From Paenibacillus dokdonensis (GTDB lineage: Bacteria; Bacillota; Bacilli; Paenibacillales; Paenibacillaceae): a stretch of DNA of 64,000 bases. The position numbers were made by a program, and so were the translations under genes. This document shows positions 33,412 to 42,485 of this stretch, in pieces. The DNA is taken from NCBI RefSeq assembly GCF_004916975.1, contig NZ_STGQ01000001.1, positions 1 to 64,000 of the forward strand. Reading direction: 5' to 3'. Every line of letters begins with the position of its first letter. Within the stretch, counting starts at the first letter, position 1. Under the pieces are notes generated by a model that was given only the letters and a program-made list of their open reading frames with translations, had not been told where the DNA came from and made no database searches.

Positions 33412-33999
33412 TTATGCCAAAGGCTGTGTAATAATCCGATCCACCATACCATACTCGAGCGCTTCCTCGGCAGTGAGATAGAAATCACGGTCGGCATCGC
33501 GATATATTTTCTCAAGGGGCTGGCCTGTTTTGTCCGCAATATATTGGTTCACCTTTTCCCTCAGCTTGAGTATCCGGCGGGCGGAAATATCAATATCGGT
33601 GGCCTGACCTTGAGCGCCTCCGAGCGGTTGATGCAGCATAAATTCGCTGTTCGGAAGCGAATAGCGCTTGCCCTTGGCACCGCCGAGGAAGAGGAAGGCT
33701 CCCATGGAAGCTGCAATCCCCATACAGATCGTACTGACCTGCGGCTTGATGTAATCCATCGTGTCGAGGATCGCAAAGCCGGCAGAGGTAGATCCGCCCG
33801 GGCTGTTAATGTACAGTGAGATTTCCTTTTCTGGGTCATCGGCAGCCAGGAAGAGAAGCTGAGCGATAATGCTGTTGGCCACCTGATCATTGACCTCAGA
33901 ACCCAGGAAAATGATCCGGTCCTTCAGCAGTCTGGAATATATATCGTAGGAGCGTTCGCCAAGACGGGTCTGCTCTACTACGTAAGGTATTGTATTCAT
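33412..33999 (-). CDS. clpP: ATP-dependent Clp protease proteolytic subunit
   Basis: A 195-residue serine protease subunit forming a double seven-membered ring that works with ClpX/ClpC/ClpE. Catalytic Ser in GIAASMGAF (about residue 97), His in FMLHQPLGG, Asp in RDADRDFY. Family N-terminus [26 protein letters not shown] is eight bases before ATG 33999; an ATG one codon earlier is possible. Lies 34 bases downstream of an ECF sigma factor gene on the same strand, so it is probably a stress-controlled or second ClpP. Confidence 0.95.
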   Translation of the reverse strand: MNTIPYVVEQTRLGERSYDIYSRLLKDRIIFLGSEVNDQVANSIIAQLLFLAADDPEKEISLYINSPGGSTSAGFAILDTMDYIKPQVSTICMGIAASMGAFLFLGGAKGKRYSLPNSEFMLHQPLGGAQGQATDIDISARRILKLREKVNQYIADKTGQPLEKIYRDADRDFYLTAEEALEYGMVDRIITQPLA

Positions 34000-34033
34000 C
34001 ATTATAGCCTCCTTCTGATAAAAAGCGAAAGGG

Positions 34034-34705
34034 CTATGCCGCGCGTAAACGAAGGGAAGATGAAGCAGAGCCGGAACGGTATCCAAGCTGAGTAGGCGAT
34101 GGTTTCGTCTGATTCGCAATCCGCAGGGAGAGGGCGAGCCTCTTCAGCAGCTCTGGCTGCTCCATCCGGATAGCGACCAGCAGCTGCCGCTGGAACCAGT
34201 CCGCATCGACCTGATCCCATTCTTGCCCCGATGCCGGAATTTCCGGAGTCTCATCTTCATTCAATTTACGGCGTGCCCTGTGCAGCAGCGATTTGACGGC
34301 TGTTTCATTCATTTCAAGCGAATCAGCGATGTCAGACAGCCTGTATTCGAAAATATCCTTCAGCACAAATACAAGCAGCTGTTTTGGAGTCAGCCGCTCC
34401 ATCAGCGTTTCCAGCCCGCTCATTAGCAGCTCCAGCGGTTTTTCACGTGACTGCGTCTCGATGGGCTGACCTGCTGTTTCGCGGCTTTTTTTGCGCAGCT
34501 GGTCAATCCAGTGATTGCGTGCAATGGTCGCCAGAAGCGGAAAGCTGGCCTGACGTTTGCCAGTAGGGTTCTTTTGATAGAACCTTTCAGCCTTGAGTAA
34601 GGAATCATGCGCCAGATCCTCGGCGTCCCAAGAATTGCCGGTCACACGCAGGCAAAAATATTTAAGCTTAGGGTACATTTCTTCCATTTCCTTGTGGATT
34701 AACAT
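34034..34705 (-). CDS. ECF-type RNA polymerase sigma factor
   Basis: A 223-residue sigma-70 family factor of the extracytoplasmic-function type: region 2 ([47 protein letters not shown]) and region 4 ([37 protein letters not shown]), plus a C-terminal extension of about 60 residues after region 4. No anti-sigma gene adjoins it. The extension may play a regulatory part, as in some ECF groups. AAGGAGAG lies nine bases before ATG 34705. Followed 34 bases later by clpP. Confidence 0.88.
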   Translation of the reverse strand: MLIHKEMEEMYPKLKYFCLRVTGNSWDAEDLAHDSLLKAERFYQKNPTGKRQASFPLLATIARNHWIDQLRKKSRETAGQPIETQSREKPLELLMSGLETLMERLTPKQLLVFVLKDIFEYRLSDIADSLEMNETAVKSLLHRARRKLNEDETPEIPASGQEWDQVDADWFQRQLLVAIRMEQPELLKRLALSLRIANQTKPSPTQLGYRSGSASSSLRLRAA

Positions 34706-34949
34706 GTTAATCACTCTCCTTGAGAGGCCTCTATATATAAAACGTTTGGTCAGTGGTAAAAAGATACGGGTACATCGAATTTTTTTGAATTACATCATTA
34801 GATTGTTTTTCCATTATATCAAAAGTATATGCTGACTCCACATTCCGCCAACCAGGAAGTGACTTAGGCTTGCTCTTCTTTTTTGAGGGACAGGGACATA
34901 TGCTGATAAGGTAAGCGACCTCTTCTTCAAAAGGGGGATAGGGCGAGAC

Positions 34950-35795
34950 ATGAAAAGAAGAGCGAGATGGCGGAGCAGAGGAGCGGGCAAGCCGCGAAGC
35001 CGGAGGAAGGTATGGCTGATCGGTGCGCTCATATTCCTGATCCTGCTGCTGCAATTTTTTGCGTATGTAGAAAATCACTTAAAGCCTCCAATTATGCATT
35101 TGGCTAAAATCCGCATGAAGCAGATCGGCACAGATGCCATTAATGAAGCCATTGCTTCACAGGTGGCAGAGGGCAGAAATGCGGAACAGCTGATTGACTG
35201 GAAAATGGATTCCTCCGGTAAAGTCTCCGGATTTATGCTGAATTACGCCGAGCATATGAAAATCACTTCGGATACCTTTAAAGTCGTCCAAACCACACTG
35301 CAAAACAAGCGTATGCTCTCTGAGAGTATCCCGCTCGGCCAAGCGCTGGGAAGTCCGCTCATCGCTTCGTTCGGACCGAATGTTCCAATCCGTATTGAGC
35401 CGCAAGGGGCCGTTAAGGTGGATCTGAATACGAGGGAAAAGGATGCCGGTATTAACATGGTACTGGTAGAAGTCTACATCCATGTGACAGTCGAGGTGGC
35501 TGTTGTTGTTCCTTTCGATATGGAGCCGGAGGTCATTGATACGGAAATTCCGGTTTCTTATCTGATGGTGGTCGGGGATGTGCCTATGTACTATTACAAC
35601 AGCCAGGGGCAGCCAGTAGGAAATGCGGGCGCTCCGAATATTGCACTGCCTGGAATTACGGGAAACGCTGCATCCTCACAGACAGGCCAAAGCGGACATG
35701 AAAAAGAAACACCTGCCATTCCTGGAATATCTACCGGGGAGCCGGGAGAGTCCAGTGAAAAGAGCGAAAAATCAGAAACCTCAGAAACAAAGTAA
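34950..35795 (+). CDS. yunB: YunB family sporulation protein
   Basis: A 281-residue protein: basic N-terminus, one membrane segment (about residues 22-40), then a conserved domain (NEAIASQV, GSPLIASFGPNVPIRIEPQG, VDLNTREKDAGINMVLVEVYIHV) shared with Bacillus YunB, which is needed for full spore formation and made under sigma E. The last 60 residues are a Gly/Pro then Ser/Glu/Lys-rich low-complexity tail. GGGGGATAGGG upstream. Gene order yunB-lytH-lipA-yutD matches Bacillus in content. Confidence 0.9.
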   Translation: MKRRARWRSRGAGKPRSRRKVWLIGALIFLILLLQFFAYVENHLKPPIMHLAKIRMKQIGTDAINEAIASQVAEGRNAEQLIDWKMDSSGKVSGFMLNYAEHMKITSDTFKVVQTTLQNKRMLSESIPLGQALGSPLIASFGPNVPIRIEPQGAVKVDLNTREKDAGINMVLVEVYIHVTVEVAVVVPFDMEPEVIDTEIPVSYLMVVGDVPMYYYNSQGQPVGNAGAPNIALPGITGNAASSQTGQSGHEKETPAIPGISTGEPGESSEKSEKSETSETK

Positions 35796-35843
35796 TGCCG
35801 TGTAAGCTTCACGGGCGCGAGCAATAGTAATGGGTTGTAAAAG

Positions 35844-35880
35844 AAAAAGGAACCCCTGAACTTCAGGAGGTTCCTTTTTT
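35844..35880. terminator. Bidirectional terminator between yunB and the M23 peptidase gene
   Basis: Stem AAGGAACC-CCTG/CAGG-AGGTTCCTT with A- and T-runs on the two sides. The minus-strand stop codon (35863-35865) falls in its loop. Confidence 0.9.
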
Positions 35881-36948
35881 GCTTTTCTTGATTGCCTGCC
35901 GTTCCTCCGTTTCCCAGTGGCGCAGCAGTGGGTAAGGATCAAAGGACCATTCAACAAGCCCGCTGTCCCGGTAAATACCATAATGCAGATGAGGCGGGAA
36001 TTTCCCCTGTGTTCCTGGCTTTCCATATCCTGAGCTTCCGACCCACCCAATTGTCTGACCCGGGAGGACGATGTCGCCCTGTTTCAGATTTTTTTCATAA
36101 CCCTGCAAATGCGCATAGTAGTGGTAGCGATTATCCAGATCCCGTATTCCGATACGCCAGCCGCCGAATGGATTCCATCCTTTCAGTTCCACAATGCCGT
36201 AGCAAGTGCTTCTTACCGGCATGCCATAAGGGGCAAAAATATCCGTCCCCTCATGAATCCGGTATCCGCCCCAGCTTCGGCCGGTTCCCCATGTGCTGCG
36301 ATAGGCGTAAGAATCCGAGATGGGAAGGGGGAATGCGTGACCCGACAGATCGAGTGTATGGAACTTTTCATACAGCTTGGAAAATTGACGGATGCGCTGT
36401 ACGGAGCGGCTATTATGATAATATTCCCAAAGGGCTATGCTGAAATCATCCTCGGACTGCCCGTAACGAAGCAGGTAGGAGGCCATGCTGTATAGCACAT
36501 CCATATCATTATTCATATCTGCCTGCCCATCGCCCGAGCCGTCTTTGCCATAACCGTTAAAAATACTGATGGAGCGTGGGTTGCTGTCGCTCTGGTCAGG
36601 GTTGAACAAGCCGGTCCACACCGGTTCATTCATAAAAATGCCCGTTAAACGCGCTGGATGATGTCGATCCTTCGGATGAACCTTCGTGAGCGTATGTTCA
36701 TATTGATCAATTGCAGCCAGACGATACCATGGGATATGGGTGACTGCGGCAATGCTCTCGTAGAGCTTTTTTCTTGAGGTAAGTATTTCCTCACGGCTCA
36801 GTTTGTCCAAGGACTCCGCGGATTGCGTAAGAGTGGGACTGGAAGACCCCCATGTAGGAGAAGCAATGGTTCCGAAGGTAATCACTGCGGCAGCAGCGCA
36901 AATTATTGAACGGCGGGTTATACTCAGCTTTGAAACGGATAATCTCAT
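35863..36948 (-). CDS. lytH: M23 metallopeptidase, LytH-like
   Basis: A 361-residue secreted or membrane-anchored protein: basic/hydrophobic signal sequence (residues 1-35, RRSIICAAAAVITFGTIAS), a helical middle domain, then a LytM/M23 domain (about residues 210-345) with zinc motifs HEGTD, the PGQTIGWVGSSGYG loop and HLHYG. Bacillus LytH is the sporulation L-Ala-D-Glu endopeptidase, and it also lies between yunB and lipA, which supports the name. AGGAGG is six bases before ATG 36948. Confidence 0.82.
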   Translation of the reverse strand: MRLSVSKLSITRRSIICAAAAVITFGTIASPTWGSSSPTLTQSAESLDKLSREEILTSRKKLYESIAAVTHIPWYRLAAIDQYEHTLTKVHPKDRHHPARLTGIFMNEPVWTGLFNPDQSDSNPRSISIFNGYGKDGSGDGQADMNNDMDVLYSMASYLLRYGQSEDDFSIALWEYYHNSRSVQRIRQFSKLYEKFHTLDLSGHAFPLPISDSYAYRSTWGTGRSWGGYRIHEGTDIFAPYGMPVRSTCYGIVELKGWNPFGGWRIGIRDLDNRYHYYAHLQGYEKNLKQGDIVLPGQTIGWVGSSGYGKPGTQGKFPPHLHYGIYRDSGLVEWSFDPYPLLRHWETEERQAIKKSKKGTS

Positions 36949-37070
36949 CGTCAACCTCCTGCTAGCAGCTTATAGGCCTTTTTTCCGGACGGGACGGGCA
37001 TAAGCATAGAGTGATACAAGAGAAGTCATTTTATCCCGCTTGGTAAATGGAAGTATTTTGGGTAAGTTCA

Positions 37071-37079
37071 TGATATAAT
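37071..37079 (+). promoter_or_regulatory. Extended -10 of lipA
   Basis: TGATATAAT, followed directly by ATGG. The ATG at 37080 is therefore at the promoter and cannot be the translation start. Confidence 0.6.
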
Positions 37080-37124
37080 ATGGGGCATGCAGCAGTTAAT
37101 CATGAGCGAAAGAAGGTCAGAACA

Positions 37125-38006
37125 TTGCCTAATCAAACCGTCAAGGAGCCGAAGCCGGACTGGATTCGCATCAAACTGACGACCGGTGACAATTATCAAG
37201 AGATCAAGAGCATGATGCGCTCGAAGACACTACATACCGTGTGTGAAGAAGCGCGTTGCCCTAACATATATGAATGCTGGGCAAACCGTACAGCGACTTT
37301 TATGATATTGGGTGATATATGTACACGTGCCTGCCGTTTTTGCGCAGTCAATACGGGTAGACCTACCGAGCTTGACCTGCAGGAGCCTGAACGGGTGGCT
37401 GAAGCCGCTGAGAACATGGGGCTGCAGCACTGTGTTGTCACAAGTGTCGCACGGGATGATCTTTCCGACGGCGGCGCGATGATTTTTGCCGAAACCGTCA
37501 AGGCTGTCCGCAAGCGCATGCCGCTGTGCAGTGTCGAGGTTCTCATTCCTGACTTTATGGGAAACTGGGACGCTCTCAAAGTCGTGATGGACGCCAAACC
37601 GGATATTTTGAATCATAATATCGAAACCGTTGAACGCATGTCGAATCGTGTTCGCGCCAAAGCGAAATATGACCGTTCTCTGGAGCTTTTGAAAAGAGCG
37701 AAGGAAATGCAGCCTAATATTCCGACCAAATCGAGCATCATGCTGGGTGTAGGGGAAGAATGGGACGAAATTTTGCAGGCGATGGATGATTTGCGTGCTG
37801 TGAACTGCGATATCATGACCATTGGCCAATATTTGCAGCCGTCTCCGAAGCATTTGAACGTTGTTAAATACTATCATCCAGATGAGTTTGCCAAGCTGAA
37901 GGAAGAAGGCATGAAGAGAGGGTTCAGCCACGTGGAATCCGGCCCGCTCGTCCGCAGCTCCTACCATGCGCATGAGCAGGTGAAATCAGCGGCAAGCCAG
38001 AAATAA
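37125..38006 (+). CDS. lipA: Lipoyl synthase
   Basis: A 293-residue radical SAM enzyme inserting two sulfurs into octanoyl groups to make lipoate. Auxiliary cluster CX4CX5C in [14 protein letters not shown], radical SAM cluster in [12 protein letters not shown], and the C-terminal R-S-S motif ([10 protein letters not shown]) whose Ser ligates the auxiliary cluster. TTG 37125 is preceded by AGAAGGT with seven-base spacing and gives a length close to Bacillus LipA. Forms an operon with yutD 42 bases downstream. Confidence 0.95.
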   Translation: MPNQTVKEPKPDWIRIKLTTGDNYQEIKSMMRSKTLHTVCEEARCPNIYECWANRTATFMILGDICTRACRFCAVNTGRPTELDLQEPERVAEAAENMGLQHCVVTSVARDDLSDGGAMIFAETVKAVRKRMPLCSVEVLIPDFMGNWDALKVVMDAKPDILNHNIETVERMSNRVRAKAKYDRSLELLKRAKEMQPNIPTKSSIMLGVGEEWDEILQAMDDLRAVNCDIMTIGQYLQPSPKHLNVVKYYHPDEFAKLKEEGMKRGFSHVESGPLVRSSYHAHEQVKSAASQK

Positions 38007-38048
38007 TAAAGATTGATTTTCTTTGAATGAAAGGCAGGGGGAGCACAT

Positions 38049-38510
38049 TTGATTCTCATAGGCGGAAAAAGCTACGAGCTGCTGAAAGACCATAAAAACG
38101 GCTGGAACCCTGAAGCCTTTCGTGAGCGGTACAGCGAAGTGCTGGATCGCTACGATTACATTATCGGAGACTGGGGCTATAACCAGCTTCGGTTAAAGGG
38201 ATTTTACCGGGATAAGCATCCTAAATCCACCAAAGATACAGCCTTTTCCGGCATGGTGGATTACATCAATGAATACTGCAATTTCGGATGTGCTTATTTC
38301 GTCTTGCAAAAGAACCGGGAGGCCCAGCCGAAGGATAAGGAAAAGCCCGAAAAACCGGATAAGCCCGAAAAACTTGAAAAGTCTGAGAAGTCTGAGAAGT
38401 CTGAAAAGTCTGAGAAGACTGAAAAGGTTGAAAAGTCTGAAAAACCTGAGAAGACTGAAAAGACCGAGAAGTCTGAGAAGCCGGAGAAAGTTAAAAGCGG
38501 TTCCCAATAG
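38049..38510 (+). CDS. yutD: YutD family protein with Ser-Glu-Lys repeat tail
   Basis: A 153-residue protein. Residues 1-95 are the YutD (DUF1027) domain (VLDRYDYIIGDWGYNQLRLKG, YCNFGCAYFVLQKNR). The final 55 residues are a charged repeat of KSEK/KTEK/KPEK units, encoded by a near-tandem GAGAAGTCTGA repeat. Function of YutD is unknown, but it follows lipA as in Bacillus. Start TTG with GCAGGGGGAG upstream. The stop lies inside the terminator stem. Confidence 0.88.
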   Translation: MILIGGKSYELLKDHKNGWNPEAFRERYSEVLDRYDYIIGDWGYNQLRLKGFYRDKHPKSTKDTAFSGMVDYINEYCNFGCAYFVLQKNREAQPKDKEKPEKPDKPEKLEKSEKSEKSEKSEKTEKVEKSEKPEKTEKTEKSEKPEKVKSGSQ

Positions 38511-38524
38511 GGAGCCGCTTTTTT
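38493..38524. terminator. Terminator of lipA-yutD
   Basis: Stem AAAAGCGGTTCCC/GGGAGCCGCTTTT with a short loop (AATA), T-run after. The yutD stop codon is in the loop and stem. Confidence 0.92.
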
Positions 38525-38550
38525 ATATACTGTAAACCATAATTTATGTT

Positions 38551-39354
38551 TTATCCAAGAAAGGCTTCGCGAACGCGGTTCCAGAACGGAAACGGGCGAT
38601 AGCGGGCAAAGCTTACCTTTTCCTTCGCAACCTGGCATCGCACCGAGATCAGATCATCAACCTGAATGTTGACATGATCAATGGTGAGCAAAAGACGCTG
38701 TTCCTTCCGCGAGAAAATATCCGTGTGATGATGCTTTGGCAGCAGCAAAGGGGAACCCATCGTACGGAACACGCGGTTGTTGATGGAGGCAATTTCCGCG
38801 ATTTGCAGCGCCTCAATCGTCGGATGCACCATGGCCCCGCCAAGACTTTTATTGTAAGCCGTGCTGCCGGATGGAGTCGAGATACAGATCCCGTCACCGC
38901 GGAACATTTCAAAGGTCTGGTCGTTAATATCCACTTGGGCAACGACCGTCCCATCCACGCCTTTTAGCGTGAATTCATTGAGTGCAATATAAGAAGCATT
39001 GCCCGATTTCCTGTGAATTTCCAGCTCAAGCAGCGGGTATCTGACGATCCGCGGACGGATGGAACCGGACTTGCTGGCAGAGCTCATCAGATCGATTAGC
39101 TGGGGCAGCTCGTCTGCCTGCCAGTCAGCATAGAATCCGAGATGGCCGGTATGAACGCCAACAAAAGCAATATCGGGAATGTGGTCAATAAACGTATGAA
39201 AGGCATGTAGCATGGTACCGTCTCCGCCAATCGAAATGACAATCTCGGGAGATTCGGCATCCAATCGAAACCCGCGTTGTGCGGCTAGCTTATGGAACTG
39301 CTCGCTCAAATCAACGGACAACTGATCACCGCGATCCAGGACATAATATCTCAA
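38551..39354 (-). CDS. nadK: NAD kinase
   Basis: A 267-residue cytoplasmic enzyme phosphorylating NAD to NADP. Catalytic GGDGT motif (ISIGGDGTMLHAF, about residue 45), GVHTGHLGFYADW, NEFTLKG and the SGSTAYNKSLGGAMVHP nucleotide-binding motif. TTG start with AAAGGAG ten bases upstream. Lies 65 bases downstream of ylbJ on the same strand, probably in one operon. Confidence 0.94.
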   Translation of the reverse strand: MRYYVLDRGDQLSVDLSEQFHKLAAQRGFRLDAESPEIVISIGGDGTMLHAFHTFIDHIPDIAFVGVHTGHLGFYADWQADELPQLIDLMSSASKSGSIRPRIVRYPLLELEIHRKSGNASYIALNEFTLKGVDGTVVAQVDINDQTFEMFRGDGICISTPSGSTAYNKSLGGAMVHPTIEALQIAEIASINNRVFRTMGSPLLLPKHHHTDIFSRKEQRLLLTIDHVNIQVDDLISVRCQVAKEKVSFARYRPFPFWNRVREAFLG

Positions 39355-39419
39355 GAGAGTTAAGCTCCTTTATTTGGGTATATAACGATCATAAACAATA
39401 TCGGAGCATAACACAATGT

Positions 39420-40670
39420 TCATTTGGCCGGATTGCGGTTTCCAGCACGCCATAAAGCGCGGATCAAGCACCATACGGAAGAGGCCGCGATCATGAAGAC
39501 AATCAGGATACAAAAGAATGCAATTCGATCCGCAATGCCGCCTGCAGCCGAAGCGATGTCCATATCCGGTTGGCTAAATACGGGAGAAGGCATGAAGCTG
39601 CCCATAAGCGGATTCCATAACAGCATGACAAGAAATGCTGCCAAAATGGCATGAATCAGACGTGCAATCATAAAGGGCAGGTAGCGCAAATTGGTTGCAT
39701 GCAAAATGCTCGCAATCTGGGCATGAACCGAAAGTCCCCCCCAGGACAGAATAAATGCCGCTGCAGCCGCTTTATATGGCAAAGGTACAGAAGAAGCCGC
39801 TTCTCCCGCAGAACGTGCTCCCAGGGTTACTTCAAAAAGCCCCCCGACCAGCGCTTCAGACAATGAAGGGGGAAAGCCAACAGCGGTGAGCATTTGATCG
39901 AGAATAAAATAAAGGATCCTCATTACACCAGCCTGTGTTAGCAGCTCCAGGAACACCGAAAAGAATACAACTAGCCCTCCTACGACAATAATAAGCTTTA
40001 AAGAGGATTCAACCGCTTGCCGCAGCATTTCGCCCATGCTTCGGCCGTCTTGCATTCTCGCCTGATGCATAGCGGTAAACGCTCTCTGGACGCGGCTGCC
40101 TTTTACAGCGGCTGGAGCCGTACGTGAAGCGTTTGGACCGTCAGGTGTGGCGCTCTGTTTACCGTGAAAGCGCATGAGGAGCCCGATCAGGAATCCACCG
40201 CCGTAATGGGCAGCCGCCAGAATGACAGCAATTTTGGGGTCATGAAAAAAGCCTACGGATACCGCACCAATCAGAAAGATAGGATCTGACGATGTTGTAA
40301 AGGCCACCAGCCGTTCTCCCTCGTCCCGCGTAACCATATTTTGCTCCCACAGCTTGGCCGTCAGCTTGGCTCCGATTGGATAACCGGAAACATAACCCAT
40401 AGCTGCAACAAAGCCTCCGCTGCCCGGTATGCGGAAGAGCGGCTTCATCAAAGGATCCATGAGCGTACCGAATAAATGCACGATTCCAAAGCCCAGCATC
40501 ATCTCCGAAATGATAAAGAACGGGAACAGGGAAGGGAAGAGAACATCCCACCAGATGGCCAGTCCACGCAGGGCAGATTCGAGGTAAGCCCCGGGAAAAA
40601 AGAGCATGAGAAGGAGCAAACTGACGAGCGAAGCCATCATAAGCGGAAGACCCAGCTTTTTTACGGACAT
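39420..40670 (-). CDS. ylbJ: Sporulation integral membrane protein YlbJ
   Basis: A 416-residue membrane protein with about eight hydrophobic segments and the Gate-domain pattern found in nucleoside-transporter-like proteins and SpoIIIJ-era YlbJ/SpoVM-type proteins: WWDVLFPSLFPFFIISEMM, GYVSGYPIGAKLTAKL and SWGGLSVHAQIASIL. In Bacillus, YlbJ is a sigma E product needed for heat-resistant spores. The ATG at 40670 has AGGAAGGT six bases upstream. First gene of ylbJ-nadK. Confidence 0.9.
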   Translation of the reverse strand: MSVKKLGLPLMMASLVSLLLLMLFFPGAYLESALRGLAIWWDVLFPSLFPFFIISEMMLGFGIVHLFGTLMDPLMKPLFRIPGSGGFVAAMGYVSGYPIGAKLTAKLWEQNMVTRDEGERLVAFTTSSDPIFLIGAVSVGFFHDPKIAVILAAAHYGGGFLIGLLMRFHGKQSATPDGPNASRTAPAAVKGSRVQRAFTAMHQARMQDGRSMGEMLRQAVESSLKLIIVVGGLVVFFSVFLELLTQAGVMRILYFILDQMLTAVGFPPSLSEALVGGLFEVTLGARSAGEAASSVPLPYKAAAAAFILSWGGLSVHAQIASILHATNLRYLPFMIARLIHAILAAFLVMLLWNPLMGSFMPSPVFSQPDMDIASAAGGIADRIAFFCILIVFMIAASSVWCLIRALWRAGNRNPAK

Positions 40671-40763
40671 AGTCACACCTTCCTGTTAATGAATGGGTCA
40701 TTCGAATCAATCCTGTTTTCCTAATTTTATGTTTTGCATCGGACAAACAGTACAAAATATGTT

Positions 40764-40777
40764 AGAAAGCGTTTACA
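40764..40777. promoter_or_regulatory. cre-like site (CcpA)
   Basis: AGAAAGCGTTTACA matches TGWAANCGNTNWCA at 13 of 14 positions. It lies in the divergent gap between ylbJ (start 40670) and the small ORF at 40873, and upstream of a TTGACG (40793-40798). Confidence 0.5.
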
Positions 40778-40872
40778 AAAAATAATGTTTTTTTGACGAA
40801 TGTATGTTAAAATATACAAACCAACTACTATTCAATATTCAAATTTCAATATATGGATGGAGTGATGAGATC

Positions 40873-40968
40873 ATGAGTTTTGTCGCCGGTGTTCTTGTCT
40901 GCGCTTTCGTGTATGTCATTCGCGCCTCACTGGTCCATTCCGGCGAAGAGGATTGGAGCAGCTACTGA
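40873..40968 (+). CDS. 31-residue small membrane protein
   Basis: An ORF too short for normal gene finders: MSFVAGVLVCAFVYVIRAS then LVHSGEEDWSSY. A hydrophobic segment (residues 3-19) is followed by a charged hydrophilic tail, the layout of small single-pass membrane proteins. GGAG lies ten bases before the ATG (a nearer GATGAG may also pair), a TTGACG-type promoter region is upstream, and a dedicated strong terminator begins eight bases after the stop, all of which argue for a real, separately transcribed gene. No function recognised. Confidence 0.65.
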   Translation: MSFVAGVLVCAFVYVIRASLVHSGEEDWSSY

Positions 40969-40975
40969 ATACGCC

Positions 40976-41008
40976 AAGGTGCTAAACAAACGTTTAGCGC
41001 CTTTTTTT
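40976..41008 (+). terminator. Terminator after the 31-residue ORF
   Basis: Stem AAGGTGCTAAAC/GTTTAGCGCCTT (one G-T pair), loop AAAC, then T5 beyond the stem. Confidence 0.92.
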
Positions 41009-41156
41009 GTTTTTTGATATAATGGAAATAATTTTCACTTGCTAAAAATGGAGCCATGACGCCTCATCCGGCTTTCGGGTCCTGCTTGACAGTTTTGCAT
41101 CATACACCTTGGATCGTGGGAGATCTAGACGAAAGACATGAAAGGAACGTGGGGAT

Positions 41157-41858
41157 GTGACTTTAGAACCTCTATACTCCATCAAAATAGCCTGTTATTA
41201 TTGCGAACATGAATTTAATTCCTCTCGCGTGCGTCCCAGCTTCAAAAAGGCCATCCGGACGGATTCTGATTTTTGTTCCTATTACAAGGATGAAAATCCG
41301 GATTATTATGTTGTCAGAGTTTGTCCGAAATGCGGATTCGCTTCCACGGAAAATTCGACGGAACGGCTGAATGACGCCCAGAAAAATCGCTTTGCCGACA
41401 AAATCAGCAGCCGCTGGATAGAGCGTGATTTCAACGGGCACAGGGAATGGGAAGCCGCCCTTGAGACGTACAAGCTTGCTCTGCTGGTTGCTCAGACGAT
41501 TGGGGAAAAGGAGCGGATCGTTGCAAGTTTGCTTCATCACATTGCCTGGCTGTATCGTTACAGAGGGGATGAAGAGCAGGAGCAGCGTTTCTTGAAATAT
41601 TCTTTGGATTCGTACATAAAGGTTTATGAACTTGAAGGCGTAGGGGCTAATAATGCCCGTCTGCTCTATTTGATCGGGGAAATGAACCGCCGAATCGGTG
41701 AATTCAGCCAAGCGGTCAAATGGTTCTCAAGAGTCATAAACGACAAGAATATTATAGATGCAGCGATGATCCGTGCTTCCCGTGAGCAATGGGGAGTTCT
41801 GCGCGAGCAAATGGTGGCAAGGAAATTGGAGCTTCCAGACGAAATGAAGCAGGCTTAA
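41157..41858 (+). CDS. DUF2225 family protein
   Basis: A 233-residue cytoplasmic protein: an N-terminal zinc ribbon with CYYC (residues 12-15) and CPKCGF (about residues 57-62), then helical TPR-like repeats (WEAALETYKLALLVAQ, RYRGDEEQEQRFLKYSLDSY, IGEMNRRIGEFSQAVKWFSRV). DUF2225 proteins are widespread in Firmicutes without a defined function. GTG start with AGGAACGTGGGG upstream. Single gene, bounded by terminators. Confidence 0.85.
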   Translation: MTLEPLYSIKIACYYCEHEFNSSRVRPSFKKAIRTDSDFCSYYKDENPDYYVVRVCPKCGFASTENSTERLNDAQKNRFADKISSRWIERDFNGHREWEAALETYKLALLVAQTIGEKERIVASLLHHIAWLYRYRGDEEQEQRFLKYSLDSYIKVYELEGVGANNARLLYLIGEMNRRIGEFSQAVKWFSRVINDKNIIDAAMIRASREQWGVLREQMVARKLELPDEMKQA

Positions 41859-41867
41859 AGTGAAGCA

Positions 41868-41897
41868 AAAACACGCATAGATCATGCGTGTTTTGTT
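41868..41897. terminator. Bidirectional terminator
   Basis: Perfect stem AAAACACGCAT/ATGCGTGTTTT with a five-base loop, between the convergent DUF2225 and zinc-ribbon genes. Confidence 0.9.
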
Positions 41898-41914
41898 TAA
41901 GGGTTATCATTTTC

Positions 41915-42145
41915 CTAGCGCACAGGATGATCGAACCGAAGATAGTCGTTATCCGTCTCGATCACATTTAACCGGCTGCTGCAGCAGGGGAAGACGACCA
42001 GCTTTTTTCTGCCATCATTGATGGCTTTCAGTTCACTGGGCTTGATGTTCAACATCACATTCCCGGCTCCGCAAAAAGGGCATTCATGCACATAAATGCC
42101 GCCCATTTGCTTATCGTAAGGCCATGTATTGGCAAAAGGAATCAT
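41915..42145 (-). CDS. Small zinc-ribbon-like hypothetical protein
   Basis: A 76-residue protein with CPFCGAGN (about residues 22-29) and PCCSSRL (about residues 53-59), enough to bind one zinc. The ends, TWPYDKQMGGIYVHECPF and DYLRFDHPVR, look well conserved in style, but I do not recognise a family with known function. Its ATG overlaps the stop of the upstream yycC-like gene (ATGA), so the two are co-translated. Confidence 0.75.
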   Translation of the reverse strand: MIPFANTWPYDKQMGGIYVHECPFCGAGNVMLNIKPSELKAINDGRKKLVVFPCCSSRLNVIETDNDYLRFDHPVR

Positions 42146-42312
42146 TGTCCGTCCTTCTTGTCAGCTTGATCCTCTTCCGATTGTTCTTTGCCAAGCTCAG
42201 CGATTTTTTGCAGCAAAATATGCTGCGGCATGTGCATGAGATTTTCAAGCGGAACTCCCAATTTTTCCGACAGCTTTACAGCCGTTTCCGGTGATATTTG
42301 CAATGGTCTCAT
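42142..42312 (-). CDS. yycC: YycC-like small protein
   Basis: A 56-residue protein, MRPLQISPETAVKLSEKLG followed by a helical stretch VPLENLMHMPQHILLQKIAE and an acidic/basic tail. This matches my memory of the YycC family of Bacilli, of unknown function. GGAGGG lies nine bases before the ATG. It overlaps the zinc-ribbon gene by four bases. Too short to appear in many gene calls. Confidence 0.75.
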   Translation of the reverse strand: MRPLQISPETAVKLSEKLGVPLENLMHMPQHILLQKIAELGKEQSEEDQADKKDGQ

Positions 42313-42485
42313 GACGAGCATCCCTCCAATGGGTCTATTAATGCCTAGACGTATTTCTTAGAAAACAACAATTTAATGTGGTCTAGCTACTGTGGAATTA
42401 CGTCGATAGACGTTTTCTTATAGTTATACACCTTATCATGAAAACCAATCAAATGAAATCCTAAACAAAGGAATGGTGATCTGTA

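Noticed and set aside
37080..37124. ATG at 37080 as the lipA start
   Set aside because: It directly follows the TATAAT of an extended -10. TTG 37125 has AGAAGGT and the expected protein length.
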